Shown: one piece after another, positions 1 to 8,586 of the stretch
Position numbering within the stretch: position 1 is the first letter of the stretch
How the letters are laid out: each line of letters starts with the position of its first letter
Source of the DNA: Cohnella baijiui
GTDB lineage: Bacteria; Bacillota; Bacilli; Paenibacillales; Paenibacillaceae
Reading direction: 5' to 3'
Assembly: GCF_020731285.1 (NCBI RefSeq)
Contig: NZ_JAJFOW010000027.1
Span: forward strand, 1-64,000
DNA length: 64,000 nt
Translations under genes and position numbers: made by a program
Notes under the pieces: generated by a model
What the model was told of the DNA's origin: nothing
Databases searched by the model: none
The model's input: the letters and a program-made list of their open reading frames with translations, nothing else

Positions 1-52
1 CCCGCCACGCTTGCCCGCCACGCTTGCCCGCCACGCTTGCCCGCCACGCTTG
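1..52. repeat. 13-bp tandem repeat, four perfect copies
   Basis: Four head-to-tail copies of CCCGCCACGCTTG fill the first 52 bases. Degenerate units of 13-14 bp (CCCCACTACGCTTA, CCTCACCGCGATTA, CCTCGCACCACTTA, CCTTACCGCAGATG) follow to about 107. The array begins at the window edge, so the true copy number is unknown. It lies just beyond the 3' end of the SLH protein gene on the minus strand. Function unknown. Confidence 0.9.
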
Positions 53-133
53 CCCCACTACGCTTACCTCACCGCGATTACCTCGCACCACTTACCTTAC
101 CGCAGATGCCACGCTGCCTTACACTCCATCGCG

Positions 134-955
134 TCACTCCGTCTCTTGCACCACCCCGGCTTGCAGGGGGCGCAACGCCGCGAAAGCCCGGTAAACCGTC
201 ACGACCGCTTGCTCCTGCGTGGTCAGGCCGAGCGGGTCGATCCGTCCGTCCTCGTCGCCCTTTAAGACGCCCAGGAGGACGGCGGAACGAACCGCCTCCT
301 TCGCCCAGCCGCCGATCTCGTCTTCGTCGGCGAACGCGTCCGCCGCACGCGAGGAGAGCGGCGCATCGGGCCGGGCGGCCCGGATCGCGCGCGACAGCAT
401 CACCGCCAGCTCCTGGCGGGTGATCGCCGCGTTGGGGGCGAACAGATGCGCCTCCACCCCCTGCACGATGCCGAGCCGCCAGGCACGGATCGCGTCGGGG
501 CTGATCGTATCCTCGAACGGAGACGCGGGGCTGTTTGCGTCTGCCGCTTCGGACGGCTCCGCGCCCGCGTCGGGCGACCCGGAGACCGTCGCGCCGTCAT
601 CGGCGCCGCCGGTCAGCGCCTCGTAAAGCCGCACGGCTAGGCCCGCGAAGCGCTCCCGCGAGATCGGCTGCGCGAACAGATCCAGCGCCGCCGGCGTCGT
701 GAGCCCGGCCGCGATCGCGAGCCGCAGCTCGGGCTTCGCCCATTCGCTCGCGCCCGCGATCGCTTCGTCCGGATCGTCCGCGCCGGGACTGCTGCCGTCC
801 TCAACCGTCCCGGCGACGGCAACGGTCCGTGCGGCGGCATAGGGCGCCGGGACTGCGGTTTCCGCGGCTGCGCGGAGCGGCAAGGCCGGAATCGCCGCCG
901 CCGCGACGGCGGCGAACAAGAGAAACATCATTCTTTTGGACCAAATCGCATGCAT
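134..955 (-). CDS. Secreted S-layer-homology (SLH) domain protein
   Basis: A 273-residue exported protein made almost entirely of SLH-type repeats. The N-terminus has basic residues followed by a hydrophobic Ala-rich stretch (MMFLLFAAVAAAAIPALP) typical of a signal peptide. Three SLH-like units follow, recognisable by segments such as SEWAKPELRLAIAAGL, AWRLGIVQGVEAHLFAPN with ITRQELAVMLSRAI, and GWAKEAVRSAVLLGVLKG. An acidic, low-complexity linker separates the first unit from the second. SLH domains generally bind pyruvylated wall polymers, so the protein is probably cell-wall attached. I chose the internal ATG because GGAGGG lies eight bases upstream; a start 21 bases earlier has no Shine-Dalgarno. 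It is divergent from the sugar-binding lipoprotein. No other catalytic domain is visible. Confidence 0.85.
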   Translation of the reverse strand: MHAIWSKRMMFLLFAAVAAAAIPALPLRAAAETAVPAPYAAARTVAVAGTVEDGSSPGADDPDEAIAGASEWAKPELRLAIAAGLTTPAALDLFAQPISRERFAGLAVRLYEALTGGADDGATVSGSPDAGAEPSEAADANSPASPFEDTISPDAIRAWRLGIVQGVEAHLFAPNAAITRQELAVMLSRAIRAARPDAPLSSRAADAFADEDEIGGWAKEAVRSAVLLGVLKGDEDGRIDPLGLTTQEQAVVTVYRAFAALRPLQAGVVQETE

Positions 956-1123
956 CGCCTCATCCCTCCGGTACAAGACTTCAGATCTAGTTTACGAGCG
1001 GACGGACGATTCGATCACAAGATGATTGTATCCCTCCTTTAGGGAATTAACGTCCTTACTTCGACTGAAATTGCACTTACAATAAGAATGTGAAGCAAAC
1101 CAATCTATGGGAGGGTCTTACAA

Positions 1124-2569
1124 GTGAAAAAGAAACTGACTTCCGTATTGGCAGTATCGATGGCCATGTCCGCATTCCTAGCAGCTTGCGGCGGCAACGG
1201 CGGCAACGACAACAAAAACGCGGCGTCACCTTCCGCCAGCGAAAGCGCCAGCCCGAGCCCGAGCGCGTCCGAGTCGGCATCCCCGTCTCCGAGCGAGTCG
1301 GCCGCGCCGAAGGTCGAGCCGTTCTCCATGACGGTGCGCCACATTCAGATCGGGGAGCCGCGCAAGTTCCGCCTTGCGATCCTGAACAGCGTACTCGACA
1401 ACGTCAAGAAGGAGATCCCGGAAGTTTCGTTCGAGCTGGACGGCGTCGAAGACAGCGTCAACCGTTTCACCAAACTGCCAGCCGAAATGGCAGCCGGCAA
1501 CCCTCCGAAAATTTTCTCCCTGTTTGCCGGCGCGGGCGACGCGCAGAAGTACGCCAAAGCCGGACGCTTGCTGGACCTGACGCCGATCATCGACGAACTG
1601 GGCCTGAAGGACAAGTTCCTGAATGTCCTCGACCCATGGTCCGTGGACGGCAAAGTGTACGGCCTGCCGATCGGCGGCAACACGGAAGGCATCTTCTATA
1701 ACAAAGAGCTGTTCGCCAAATACAATCTCGAAGCTCCGACGACTTGGGACGCGATGATCAAAGCTGCCGACACCCTGAAGCAAAACGGCATCACCCCCAT
1801 CGCGGTCGGCTCCAAAGCCGGCTGGGTGCCGAACATGTTCGTGAACACGCTTATCGGCCGCATCGCCGGCGAGAATACGAACGCGGGCTTCATCACGGGC
1901 GAGACGAAGTGGAACTCCCCGGATGTCGTCGCGGCTTACCAGCAATACGCCGACTTCGAGAAGAAAGGCTACTTCACAAAGGGTGAGCTTGGCAAAACGT
2001 ACGACGACATGCTGAACGACTTCATCGCCGGCAAAGCGGGCATGATGTTTGACGGCTCCTGGCGGAACTCCGCGTTCACGGATCAGCTGGACGCTTCCGG
2101 CAAGCCGGCCGTCGGGGCGAAGCTGGCGGGCAAAGTATCCTACATCGCACTCGCGCCGGTGCCGAACGGCAAGGGCGACCAAACGGCGATGAACGCGAAC
2201 TATGCCGAAGGCTACGGCTTCTCCGCAGACCTGAACGACAACGAAAAAGCGGTCGTCAAATCGTTCGTCAAAAACCTGTTCTCCGACGAAATGCAGCTCC
2301 GCGGTCTGCTCGAGGATGGCGTCCTGCCTTCCATGAAGCTGTCCGACGAAGCGTTGGGCAAGGTCACGAGCCCGCTGCTGAAGGAAGTGCTGGACGCGCT
2401 GAAAAACGCCAGCAAGACGTTCCCGCACTTCGACCAAATCATCCAGTCCAAGGTGTACACCGAAACCGAAACCCAGCTTCAAAAGCTGATCGCAGGCAAA
2501 GCTACGGCTCAACAAGTCGGCGACGCCATCCAAAAAGTCCAAGACGCCGAGAACGCCGCGGCTAAGTAA
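1124..2569 (+). CDS. ABC transporter substrate-binding lipoprotein, carbohydrate type
   Basis: Extracellular solute-binding protein of the family 1 (MalE/UgpB) type, 481 residues. The GTG start follows GGGAGGG. The signal peptide ends in a lipobox (LAAC), so the mature protein would be lipid-anchored outside the membrane. A Ser/Pro/Ala/Glu-rich linker of about 35 residues (SPSASESASP repeats) precedes the globular domain, which contains family features such as GKVYGLPIGGNTEGIFYNK and AGKAGMMFDGSW. Two MalF/MalG-type permeases follow, so it delivers a sugar or oligosaccharide to them. The substrate cannot be read from sequence. A hairpin after the gene probably leaves it more highly expressed than the permeases. 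Confidence 0.92.
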   Translation: MKKKLTSVLAVSMAMSAFLAACGGNGGNDNKNAASPSASESASPSPSASESASPSPSESAAPKVEPFSMTVRHIQIGEPRKFRLAILNSVLDNVKKEIPEVSFELDGVEDSVNRFTKLPAEMAAGNPPKIFSLFAGAGDAQKYAKAGRLLDLTPIIDELGLKDKFLNVLDPWSVDGKVYGLPIGGNTEGIFYNKELFAKYNLEAPTTWDAMIKAADTLKQNGITPIAVGSKAGWVPNMFVNTLIGRIAGENTNAGFITGETKWNSPDVVAAYQQYADFEKKGYFTKGELGKTYDDMLNDFIAGKAGMMFDGSWRNSAFTDQLDASGKPAVGAKLAGKVSYIALAPVPNGKGDQTAMNANYAEGYGFSADLNDNEKAVVKSFVKNLFSDEMQLRGLLEDGVLPSMKLSDEALGKVTSPLLKEVLDALKNASKTFPHFDQIIQSKVYTETETQLQKLIAGKATAQQVGDAIQKVQDAENAAAK

Positions 2570-2592
2570 GATCGCCTCGCAGGAACGTAGAG

Positions 2593-2628
2593 AGGTCTCC
2601 GCCCGCCCCGCGTGGGCGGAGACCTTTT
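2593..2628 (+). terminator. Hairpin with T tract between binding protein and permease genes
   Basis: A perfect 12-bp stem (AGGTCTCCGCCC pairing with GGGCGGAGACCT) with a 9-nt loop is followed by TTTT. It sits inside the transport operon, so it is best read as a partial terminator or 3' stabiliser that sets the binding protein to permease ratio. Confidence 0.75.
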
Positions 2629-2658
2629 CTCGAGTCTGACGAAGCCGGGGGAGGAACC

Positions 2659-3540
2659 ATGAAAAGCACGCTGAAAAATCCCTATGTATATCTGCTCTTT
2701 GTTCTGCCCACGATCGCGCTCTATTGCATGTTCTTCATTTATCCGACGGTGACGTCCTTCATCTACGGCTTTACGAACTGGGACGGCCTGAACCACAAAG
2801 AGTTCATCGGATTGGACAACTTCGTCAACGCCTTCAAGGACGCGGAGTTCCGCAGCTCGATCTGGAACAACCTGATCATCCTGCTGGTTTCCACGTGCAT
2901 TCAAGTGCCGTTGATCGTCATATTCTCGCTGCTGATCAGCAGCGTCAAACGGTTTCAGGGCTTCTACAAGACGACGGTTTTCATGCCTTCCATCCTGTCC
3001 ACGTCGATCATCGGGATTTTGTGGGGCTACATTTACAATCCGGACGTGGGGCTGCTCAACAGCATCTTGAAGAACTTCGGCGTGGAAACGATCTATTGGC
3101 TGGCCGAACCGAAGTTGGCGATGTTCTCCATTCTCGTGACAAACGCCTGGCAGTGGATGGGCTTCTACATCGTCTTGATCCTGGCCGCGATTCTCGCCAT
3201 TCCGAAGGATATCGACGAAGCGGCGAAGATCGACGGGGCGTCCGGCGTCCAGCGCGCCTGGTATTTGACCGTTCCGCTCATCAAGCCGATCATCAACGTC
3301 GTCATCATGCTTTCGATTGCCGGCGCCCTGCGGGTCGTCGACATCGTGCTCGTCATGACGGGGGGCGGACCCGCGGGAAGCACGGACGTCATGGCTTCCT
3401 ACATGGTCAACAAAGCGATCAAATACGGCGATTACGGCTACGGCTCGGCGCTGTCGATCATCATCTTCGTCATCGCGCTCATGTTGACCGCGCTGTATCA
3501 ACTGCTGATCGCGAGAAGACAGGAAAGGATTGAGTACTGA
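2659..3540 (+). CDS. ABC sugar permease, MalF/LacF type
   Basis: Integral membrane permease of 293 residues with about six hydrophobic helices, beginning with YVYLLFVLPTIALYCMFFIY. The EAA loop that contacts the ATPase is visible near residue 190 (DEAAKIDGASGVQRAWYLTV). The start is an ATG 7 bases after GGGGGAGG. It forms the translocation channel with the next gene, which begins on the last base of this stop codon. No ATP-binding subunit is encoded nearby. Gram-positive CUT1 importers often share one MsmX-like ATPase encoded elsewhere, which is likely here. Confidence 0.93.
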   Translation: MKSTLKNPYVYLLFVLPTIALYCMFFIYPTVTSFIYGFTNWDGLNHKEFIGLDNFVNAFKDAEFRSSIWNNLIILLVSTCIQVPLIVIFSLLISSVKRFQGFYKTTVFMPSILSTSIIGILWGYIYNPDVGLLNSILKNFGVETIYWLAEPKLAMFSILVTNAWQWMGFYIVLILAAILAIPKDIDEAAKIDGASGVQRAWYLTVPLIKPIINVVIMLSIAGALRVVDIVLVMTGGGPAGSTDVMASYMVNKAIKYGDYGYGSALSIIIFVIALMLTALYQLLIARRQERIEY

Positions 3541-4370
3541 TGCCGGCAACCGTCAAAAAAGCCGTTCCGCACATTTTCATGCTGCTCTACGTTGTCGTCA
3601 TCCTGGTTCCCTTTTTGTTCGTCCTGTTCTCGTCGTTTAAGCTGGACAACAACGAAATCACGCAGCATCCGTTCGGCCTGCCGAAGTCGCTTTCGTTCGA
3701 CAATTACAGGGAAACTTGGGTCAAGGCGAAGATCAGCGTCTACTTCTTCAACAGCTTGTACTTGGCCTTCAGCGCGGCCGCCGTCGGCGTGTTCCTGGCT
3801 TCGGCTGCGGCATTCGCCATCACGCGGATGAAGCTGGTGGGGGTCAGCCGCGTCATCTATCAGTTCGTCCTGATCGGGATGCTCATTCCGGGCAACGTGC
3901 TTTTTATCGCACAGTACTTTCTCGTCCGCGACCTGCACATCTTGAACACCCACTGGTCGCTGTTCCTGCCGTATACGGCAGGCGCGCTTCCATTCAGCGT
4001 CCTGCTGCTCGCAGCGTTCATGCGGGCGATCCCCCACGAACTGGAGGAAGCGGGCACGGTCGACGGCATGGGCGCGATCCGGATGTTCCTGAAGATTATC
4101 CTGCCGCTGTCCATCCCGTCGCTCGTCACCGTCTTCATCGTCAATTTCCTCGGCAACTGGAACGAGTACCTGCTGTCGAATTTCTTCATCAACAAAGACT
4201 CCCTGCGCACGCTGCCGACCGGGATGGTCGGATTCCGCGACGCGTTCCAAATGAACTACGCGCTCATCTGCACGGGAATCGTCTTCAGCGTGCTGCCGGT
4301 GCTGGTCCTGTATGCGTTCCTGCAGCGCCAAATCATCGAAGGCTTGACGGCCGGCAGCGTAAAAGGCTAA
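3540..4370 (+). CDS. ABC sugar permease, MalG/LacG type
   Basis: Second permease of the importer, 276 residues with six predicted helices. The EAA motif lies near residue 170 (ELEEAGTVDGMGAIRMFLKI) and the typical MalG segment WNEYLLSNFF follows. It is translationally coupled to the preceding permease, sharing one base between TGA and ATG. With the lipoprotein and the upstream permease it makes a three-gene importer; the ATPase must come from another locus. About 250 bases after the gene hold nothing I recognise except a GC-rich inverted repeat without a T tract. Confidence 0.93.
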   Translation: MPATVKKAVPHIFMLLYVVVILVPFLFVLFSSFKLDNNEITQHPFGLPKSLSFDNYRETWVKAKISVYFFNSLYLAFSAAAVGVFLASAAAFAITRMKLVGVSRVIYQFVLIGMLIPGNVLFIAQYFLVRDLHILNTHWSLFLPYTAGALPFSVLLLAAFMRAIPHELEEAGTVDGMGAIRMFLKIILPLSIPSLVTVFIVNFLGNWNEYLLSNFFINKDSLRTLPTGMVGFRDAFQMNYALICTGIVFSVLPVLVLYAFLQRQIIEGLTAGSVKG

Positions 4371-4617
4371 ACGTCCGCGGTGGAGGCCGCGGGTTGCGGA
4401 CATCCACGACGCTCGTCGTCGCTACGATCGCCTGCAGCGGCGATTCCGCTGCTCCAGGGACGCGCCCTACGGGCGGACGCCGCTCGCCATCCCGCGCCTG
4501 GGATCGATTGCTGAACACGGACGAGTGCAAGGCCGCGCAAGAGCCCGCATTTGCCTTCTGCGCACGCGAGTGAGACAATAGGTCCACATTCGCGCGTACG
4601 GAAGGAGCATACGACCT

Positions 4618-5154
4618 ATGGAATCGGCGCCACGCGTCCATTCGTTCCCGCCGGTCGTCGACGATCGCTCGCGATGCCTCGTCCTCGGCAGCATGCCGGG
4701 CGTCGCATCGCTGCAGCTGCATCAATATTACGGCAATGCCCGCAACTACTTCTGGCCGATTCTGTTCGCACTCCACGGCGTTCCTGCCGTTGACGAGCGG
4801 TACGAGGATCGGCTTGCGTTCGCGCTGGCGCATGGCTTCGCCATATGGGACACGATCGCGTCCTGCGTCCGGGCAGGGAGCCTGGACAGCGAAATCCGGG
4901 ATTTGCTGCCGAACGACGTCCCCGAACTGCTGCGGGCGTATCCCGGCATTTCGGTCATCGCCTGCAACGGCGCCAAATCTCACGGCGAGCTGATGCGCCA
5001 CTTCGGCGCGGCGCCGGAGGTGCAAGCCCGAACAGTGCTGCGGCTGCCGTCCACCAGTCCGATCCCGACGCCGAAATATCGCGGGCTCGAGGATCGCCTG
5101 GCGGCGTGGCGGGAGCTGCTCGCACCCCGGATCGAAGGCATCGCGGACACGTAA
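4618..5154 (+). CDS. DNA-deoxyinosine glycosylase (uracil-DNA glycosylase superfamily)
   Basis: 178-residue protein of the hypoxanthine/deoxyinosine-DNA glycosylase branch of the UDG fold. These enzymes remove deaminated adenine from DNA to start base excision repair. Visible motifs are CLVLGSMPG near residue 20 (the water-activating loop in the superfamily), YYGNARNYFWPIL, ACNGAKSH, and the C-terminal LPSTSPIPTP corresponding to the DNA-intercalating loop. Length fits the family. The start follows GGAAGGAG. It appears monocistronic and convergent with the HD-GYP gene. Substrate assignment comes from family resemblance. Confidence 0.85.
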   Translation: MESAPRVHSFPPVVDDRSRCLVLGSMPGVASLQLHQYYGNARNYFWPILFALHGVPAVDERYEDRLAFALAHGFAIWDTIASCVRAGSLDSEIRDLLPNDVPELLRAYPGISVIACNGAKSHGELMRHFGAAPEVQARTVLRLPSTSPIPTPKYRGLEDRLAAWRELLAPRIEGIADT

Positions 5155-5250
5155 AGGAAGATAACGGCCTTTTAGAAAAAGAACAGCTGGGATAAAAAGA
5201 AATTCGGGGAGTACGGGGAGAGGGCGAAGCGAAACGAATCGGAAAGCGGC

Positions 5251-6447
5251 TCAGGCTTCGTCTTTCAGGCTTTCCCGAAGCTCGAGCAGGCGGGGAAGCT
5301 CATCGAAAAACGCGTCCACAACGACCGGGTCGAAGTGCCGCCCTCGTTCCTCGCGGAACCACCGTTCGATTCGCTCGATCGGCCAAGCCGACTTGTAGAC
5401 GCGTTCGGTGCTGAGCGCGTCGAATACGTCCGCCACGGCGGTGATCCGGCCGAAGATGTGGATTTCTTCGCCTTTCAGACCGTTCGGGTAGCCGCTGCCG
5501 TCCCATTTCTCGTGATGCTGGCCGGCGACGATCGCCGCCGCCCCGAGCAGATCCCTGCGGGAGCCCTTCAGCAGCCGGTAGCCGATGTCGGTATGGGACT
5601 TGATGAGCTCGAATTCCGCTTCGGTCAGCTTGCCGGGCTTGTTGAGGACGGCGTCCGGAATGGCCACTTTGCCGATGTCGTGCATCGGCGATACGGTGCG
5701 AAGCACGTCCGCCTCGCGCGGGTCGAGGCCGAGCCGGAGAGCGAGTACATGGGAGTATTCGGCGACGCGGCGAACGTGAAGGGCTGTCTCCTTGGAGCGG
5801 CTCTCACCGATTTGTCCCATCGTCGCGATGATCTCGCGCTGGGTATCGACGATTTCCTGGTGCAGCATGACGGACTCCAGCGATTTGCCCGCGTAAGAGG
5901 CGGCGAGCGAGAGGAGTTCCAGGTCCTTTTCGGTAAACTTGCCGGCTGCCGTCATCTTGTTGACGGCTTGGTAGGCGCCGATGATGCGGCCGTCGTGGTT
6001 GCGGAACGGAATCGTGACGACCGAGCGGGTCACGTATCCGGTTTTGCGGTCGTTCTCGGCGTGGTGGCGGGGATCGGCGTACGCGTCGTCGACGATGCTC
6101 GGCTCGCCGGTCGCGATCGCGTGGCCGACGAGTCCGATGCCGTACGGAACGCGGATTTCCTTTACGCCGTGCGCGACGGTCGTGTACAGTTCTTCGTTCG
6201 CTTCGTCGATTAGCCAGACGGCGCAGCGGTCGGCCACGATCATCTCCCGGCCCATGTTGGCCATGAGAACGAGCACGCCCGCAAGCCGCGACTCGCCCGA
6301 GATTTTGGCCATATAGTCAAAAATCACGCTCAGCAATTGATCGGATGACAAGTCGGTTCGGACCAAGGGACGCTCACTCCTTCTATACCTCCCCAATGTA
6401 TTCGCGCCATTCTCGTCGAATCCTGCCGTTTCGGGTCGAATTTCCAT
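5251..6447 (-). CDS. GAF and HD-GYP domain protein, probable c-di-GMP phosphodiesterase
   Basis: Cytoplasmic signalling protein of about 398 residues. A GAF sensor domain occupies roughly residues 50-190 (segments ADRCAVWLIDEANEELYTTV and GIGLVGHAIATGEPSIV). An HD-GYP domain follows, with MHDIGKVAIPDAVLNKPG, GQHHEKWDGSGYPNGLKG and RITAVADVFDALSTERVYK, which contain the HD pair and the GYP signature. HD-GYP domains hydrolyse cyclic di-GMP when intact, and all main metal-ligand motifs look present. I placed the start at the ATG inside the segment beginning MEIRPETAGF, because the longer reading would begin inside the pepF terminator. That start has only a weak Shine-Dalgarno (GAGGAA). The GAF ligand is unknown. 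Confidence 0.88.
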   Translation of the reverse strand: MEIRPETAGFDENGANTLGRYRRSERPLVRTDLSSDQLLSVIFDYMAKISGESRLAGVLVLMANMGREMIVADRCAVWLIDEANEELYTTVAHGVKEIRVPYGIGLVGHAIATGEPSIVDDAYADPRHHAENDRKTGYVTRSVVTIPFRNHDGRIIGAYQAVNKMTAAGKFTEKDLELLSLAASYAGKSLESVMLHQEIVDTQREIIATMGQIGESRSKETALHVRRVAEYSHVLALRLGLDPREADVLRTVSPMHDIGKVAIPDAVLNKPGKLTEAEFELIKSHTDIGYRLLKGSRRDLLGAAAIVAGQHHEKWDGSGYPNGLKGEEIHIFGRITAVADVFDALSTERVYKSAWPIERIERWFREERGRHFDPVVVDAFFDELPRLLELRESLKDEA

Positions 6448-6465
6448 GCGGAGTTCCTCGGGTAG

Positions 6466-6511
6466 AAAAAAGGGCCGTCCCGAAAGTCGGAATGACTTCG
6501 GGACGGCCCTT
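6466..6511 (-). terminator. Rho-independent terminator after pepF
   Basis: On the minus strand, AAGGGCCGTCCCGAA pairs with TTCGGGACGGCCCTT and is followed by further T residues. It lies 24 bases past the pepF stop codon and separates it from the downstream HD-GYP gene. Confidence 0.9.
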
Positions 6512-6534
6512 CGCGCCACGGCCGGGTCCGGCCT

Positions 6535-8331
6535 TTACTTCGACGTCAGCTGCTCCATCTGCTCGATCAGGCTTTCGAACACGCTCATCGCCTGCTCGAT
6601 CGGCTCCGGCGTGGACATGTCGACGCCGGCCTTCATCAGAATATTGATCGAGTAGTCGCTGCCGCCGCTCTTCAGGAAGCCCAGGTAGCGGTCGACCGCC
6701 GGCTGGCCTTCGTCGAGAATCTGCTTGGAGAAGCTCGTCGCGGCGGAGAAGCCGGTCGCGTATTTGTAAACGTAGAAGCTCGTATAGAAGTGGGGGATGC
6801 GCGCCCATTCCATCGCGATATCCTTGTCGACGACCATGCCGTCCCCGTAATACTTGACGTTCAGGTCGTAGTAGATGTCGGACAGCTCTTGCGGCGTCAG
6901 CGATTCGCCCGTTTCGGCCTTCGCATGAACGAGCTTCTCGAACTCCGCGAACATCGTCTGGCGGAATACCGTCGTCCGGAACTGGTCGGCGTAATACGTG
7001 AGGAGATACATTTTCTCCTTCGGATCCGTCGATTTGTCGAGCAGATAATCCATCAGCAGCGCCTCGTTCAGCGTGGAGGCGACTTCCGCCAGGAAGATCG
7101 TATACTGCGCGTCGCGGTATTCGTTGTTGCCGTCCGAATAGTGCGAATGCAGCGCATGGCCCATCTCGTGCGCCAGCGTGAACATGCTGTTCAGGTTGTC
7201 CTTGTGGTTCAGCAGCACGTAAGGATGGGTGCCGAACGCCCCCCAGCTGTAGGCGCCGCTGCGTTTGCCTTCGTTTTCGTAGATGTCGATCCAGCCTTGA
7301 TCGAAGCCTTCCTGCAGCGCGTGGCGATAATCTTCGCCAAGCGGCGCAAGGCTGTCGTATACGATCTTCTTCGCTTCGTCGTAGGTGATGTTCATGTCGA
7401 ACTCGTCGACGAGCGGCGCGAACAGGTCGTACATATGAAGCTCGTCGACCTTAAGCAGCTTTTTGCGCAGCGCCATGTAGCGGTGCATAAGCGGCAGATG
7501 CTTGTGAATCGTGGCGATCAGGTTGTCGTAAACGCTCTTCGGAATATTATCGCCGAACAGCGACATCTCGAGCGCGGACGGATAGCGGCGGGCGTTCGCG
7601 TAGAACAGGTTCTTCGTGACGTTGGCGTTCAGCGTGGCGGCGAGCGTATTGCGCCATTTGCCGTACGTGTCGTACATCGCCTTGAACGCTTCGCGCCGAA
7701 CGTCGCGATCCCGGCTCTCGAGAAACTGGATGTAGCGTCCGTGCGTGAGCTCGACTTCCTCGCCTTTTTCGTTTTTGACCTTCGGGAACTTCATGTCGGC
7801 GTTGTTCAGCATGCCGAAAATCGTGTTCGGCGCTTGGGACAGATTGCCGACTTGCGCGAGCAGCGATTCCTCCGTCTTCGAGAGGACGTGCGGCTTTTGG
7901 CGAAGCATCTCTTCCAAGGTGTGCTTGTATGTAGGCTTGAGCGAAGGCGATTGGATGAGTCCCTTCAATTCGTCTTCGGAGAGGCTCAAAATTTCCGGGG
8001 TGATGAACGACAGCGCTTCGCCCACTTCGACGCTCAGCTTCTTGGCTTTCTCGGAGAGCGACTGGTACTTGCCTTCGGCCATGTCTTCGTGGTGACGCAT
8101 GTTCGAATAGACGTACAAGCGCTCGGTCAGCAGCGACAGCGCGTCCTCGAGCTCGAAGCATTCGGCGATGGCCGAAGCGTCCTTCAGCTTGCCTTCGAAG
8201 CGGGACACTTCGCCCAGCTTGCGGCGCACCTCCGCATATTCGGCATCCCATGCGGCTTGGTCGGCGTACAGGTCCTCGAGCTTCCAGCAGTGCTCGGCGG
8301 ACGACTCGCTACGTTTGGGCAGTTGGCTCAT
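6535..8331 (-). CDS. pepF: Oligoendopeptidase F
   Basis: M3-family zinc metallopeptidase of 598 residues from the chosen start, the usual length of PepF, which cleaves oligopeptides of roughly 7-17 residues in the cytoplasm. The zinc-binding HEMGHALHSHYS lies near residue 387 with the downstream glutamate region (EVASTLNEALLMDYLL) that supplies the third ligand. The N-terminal oligopeptidase helical domain is also present. The chosen ATG (MSQLPKRSE) has AGGAGG upstream. However, the frame stays open for 59 further codons to another well-placed ATG at 8508 with a signal-peptide-like N-terminus, so an exported form is possible. A strong terminator follows. Confidence 0.94.
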   Translation of the reverse strand: MSQLPKRSESSAEHCWKLEDLYADQAAWDAEYAEVRRKLGEVSRFEGKLKDASAIAECFELEDALSLLTERLYVYSNMRHHEDMAEGKYQSLSEKAKKLSVEVGEALSFITPEILSLSEDELKGLIQSPSLKPTYKHTLEEMLRQKPHVLSKTEESLLAQVGNLSQAPNTIFGMLNNADMKFPKVKNEKGEEVELTHGRYIQFLESRDRDVRREAFKAMYDTYGKWRNTLAATLNANVTKNLFYANARRYPSALEMSLFGDNIPKSVYDNLIATIHKHLPLMHRYMALRKKLLKVDELHMYDLFAPLVDEFDMNITYDEAKKIVYDSLAPLGEDYRHALQEGFDQGWIDIYENEGKRSGAYSWGAFGTHPYVLLNHKDNLNSMFTLAHEMGHALHSHYSDGNNEYRDAQYTIFLAEVASTLNEALLMDYLLDKSTDPKEKMYLLTYYADQFRTTVFRQTMFAEFEKLVHAKAETGESLTPQELSDIYYDLNVKYYGDGMVVDKDIAMEWARIPHFYTSFYVYKYATGFSAATSFSKQILDEGQPAVDRYLGFLKSGGSDYSINILMKAGVDMSTPEPIEQAMSVFESLIEQMEQLTSK

Positions 8332-8508
8332 CGGTTCGGATAACCTCCTCGGCTTGAATAAATAACGGGCGGCTTCCGCCTGCTGCGGCCGCGCCGGCGC
8401 AACCGACGCCGCGGCGCGGGGCGGACGGGGGGCAGGGGGCAGCCCGGACGTGCACAGGAGCGACAAAGCCGTCGCGAGCGCGACGGGCGGCAGGACGCGA
8501 TTGAACAT
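8332..8508 (-). other. In-frame upstream extension of pepF with its own start and hydrophobic leader
   Basis: Continuous with pepF and without stop codons, this 59-codon stretch starts at an ATG preceded by CCGGAGGTCCGTTG, a strong ribosome binding site. It encodes MFNR, then a hydrophobic core (VLPPVALATALSLLC) and a Pro/Ala-rich stretch (PPAPRPPRAAASVAPARP), which looks like a signal peptide or lipobox plus linker. The last codons overlap the ribosome binding site of the shorter PepF. Whether it is translated is not known. Confidence 0.5.
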
Positions 8509-8586
8509 CAACGGACCTCCGGATGGAAATGGCAATCCGTTCTAGTATGTCCCGCCCGCGCATTTCCTACATCCGCTCGCGCGGCC

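Noticed and set aside
1..107. CRISPR array
   Set aside because: The 13-bp units are directly adjacent with no spacers and no cas genes are present.
4372..4415. Terminator after the sugar permeases
   Set aside because: An inverted repeat GTCCGC/GCGGAC is present but lacks a stable core and any T tract.
6448..6519. Longer N-terminus for the GAF/HD-GYP protein
   Set aside because: It would start inside the pepF terminator stem and adds residues unlike the family.
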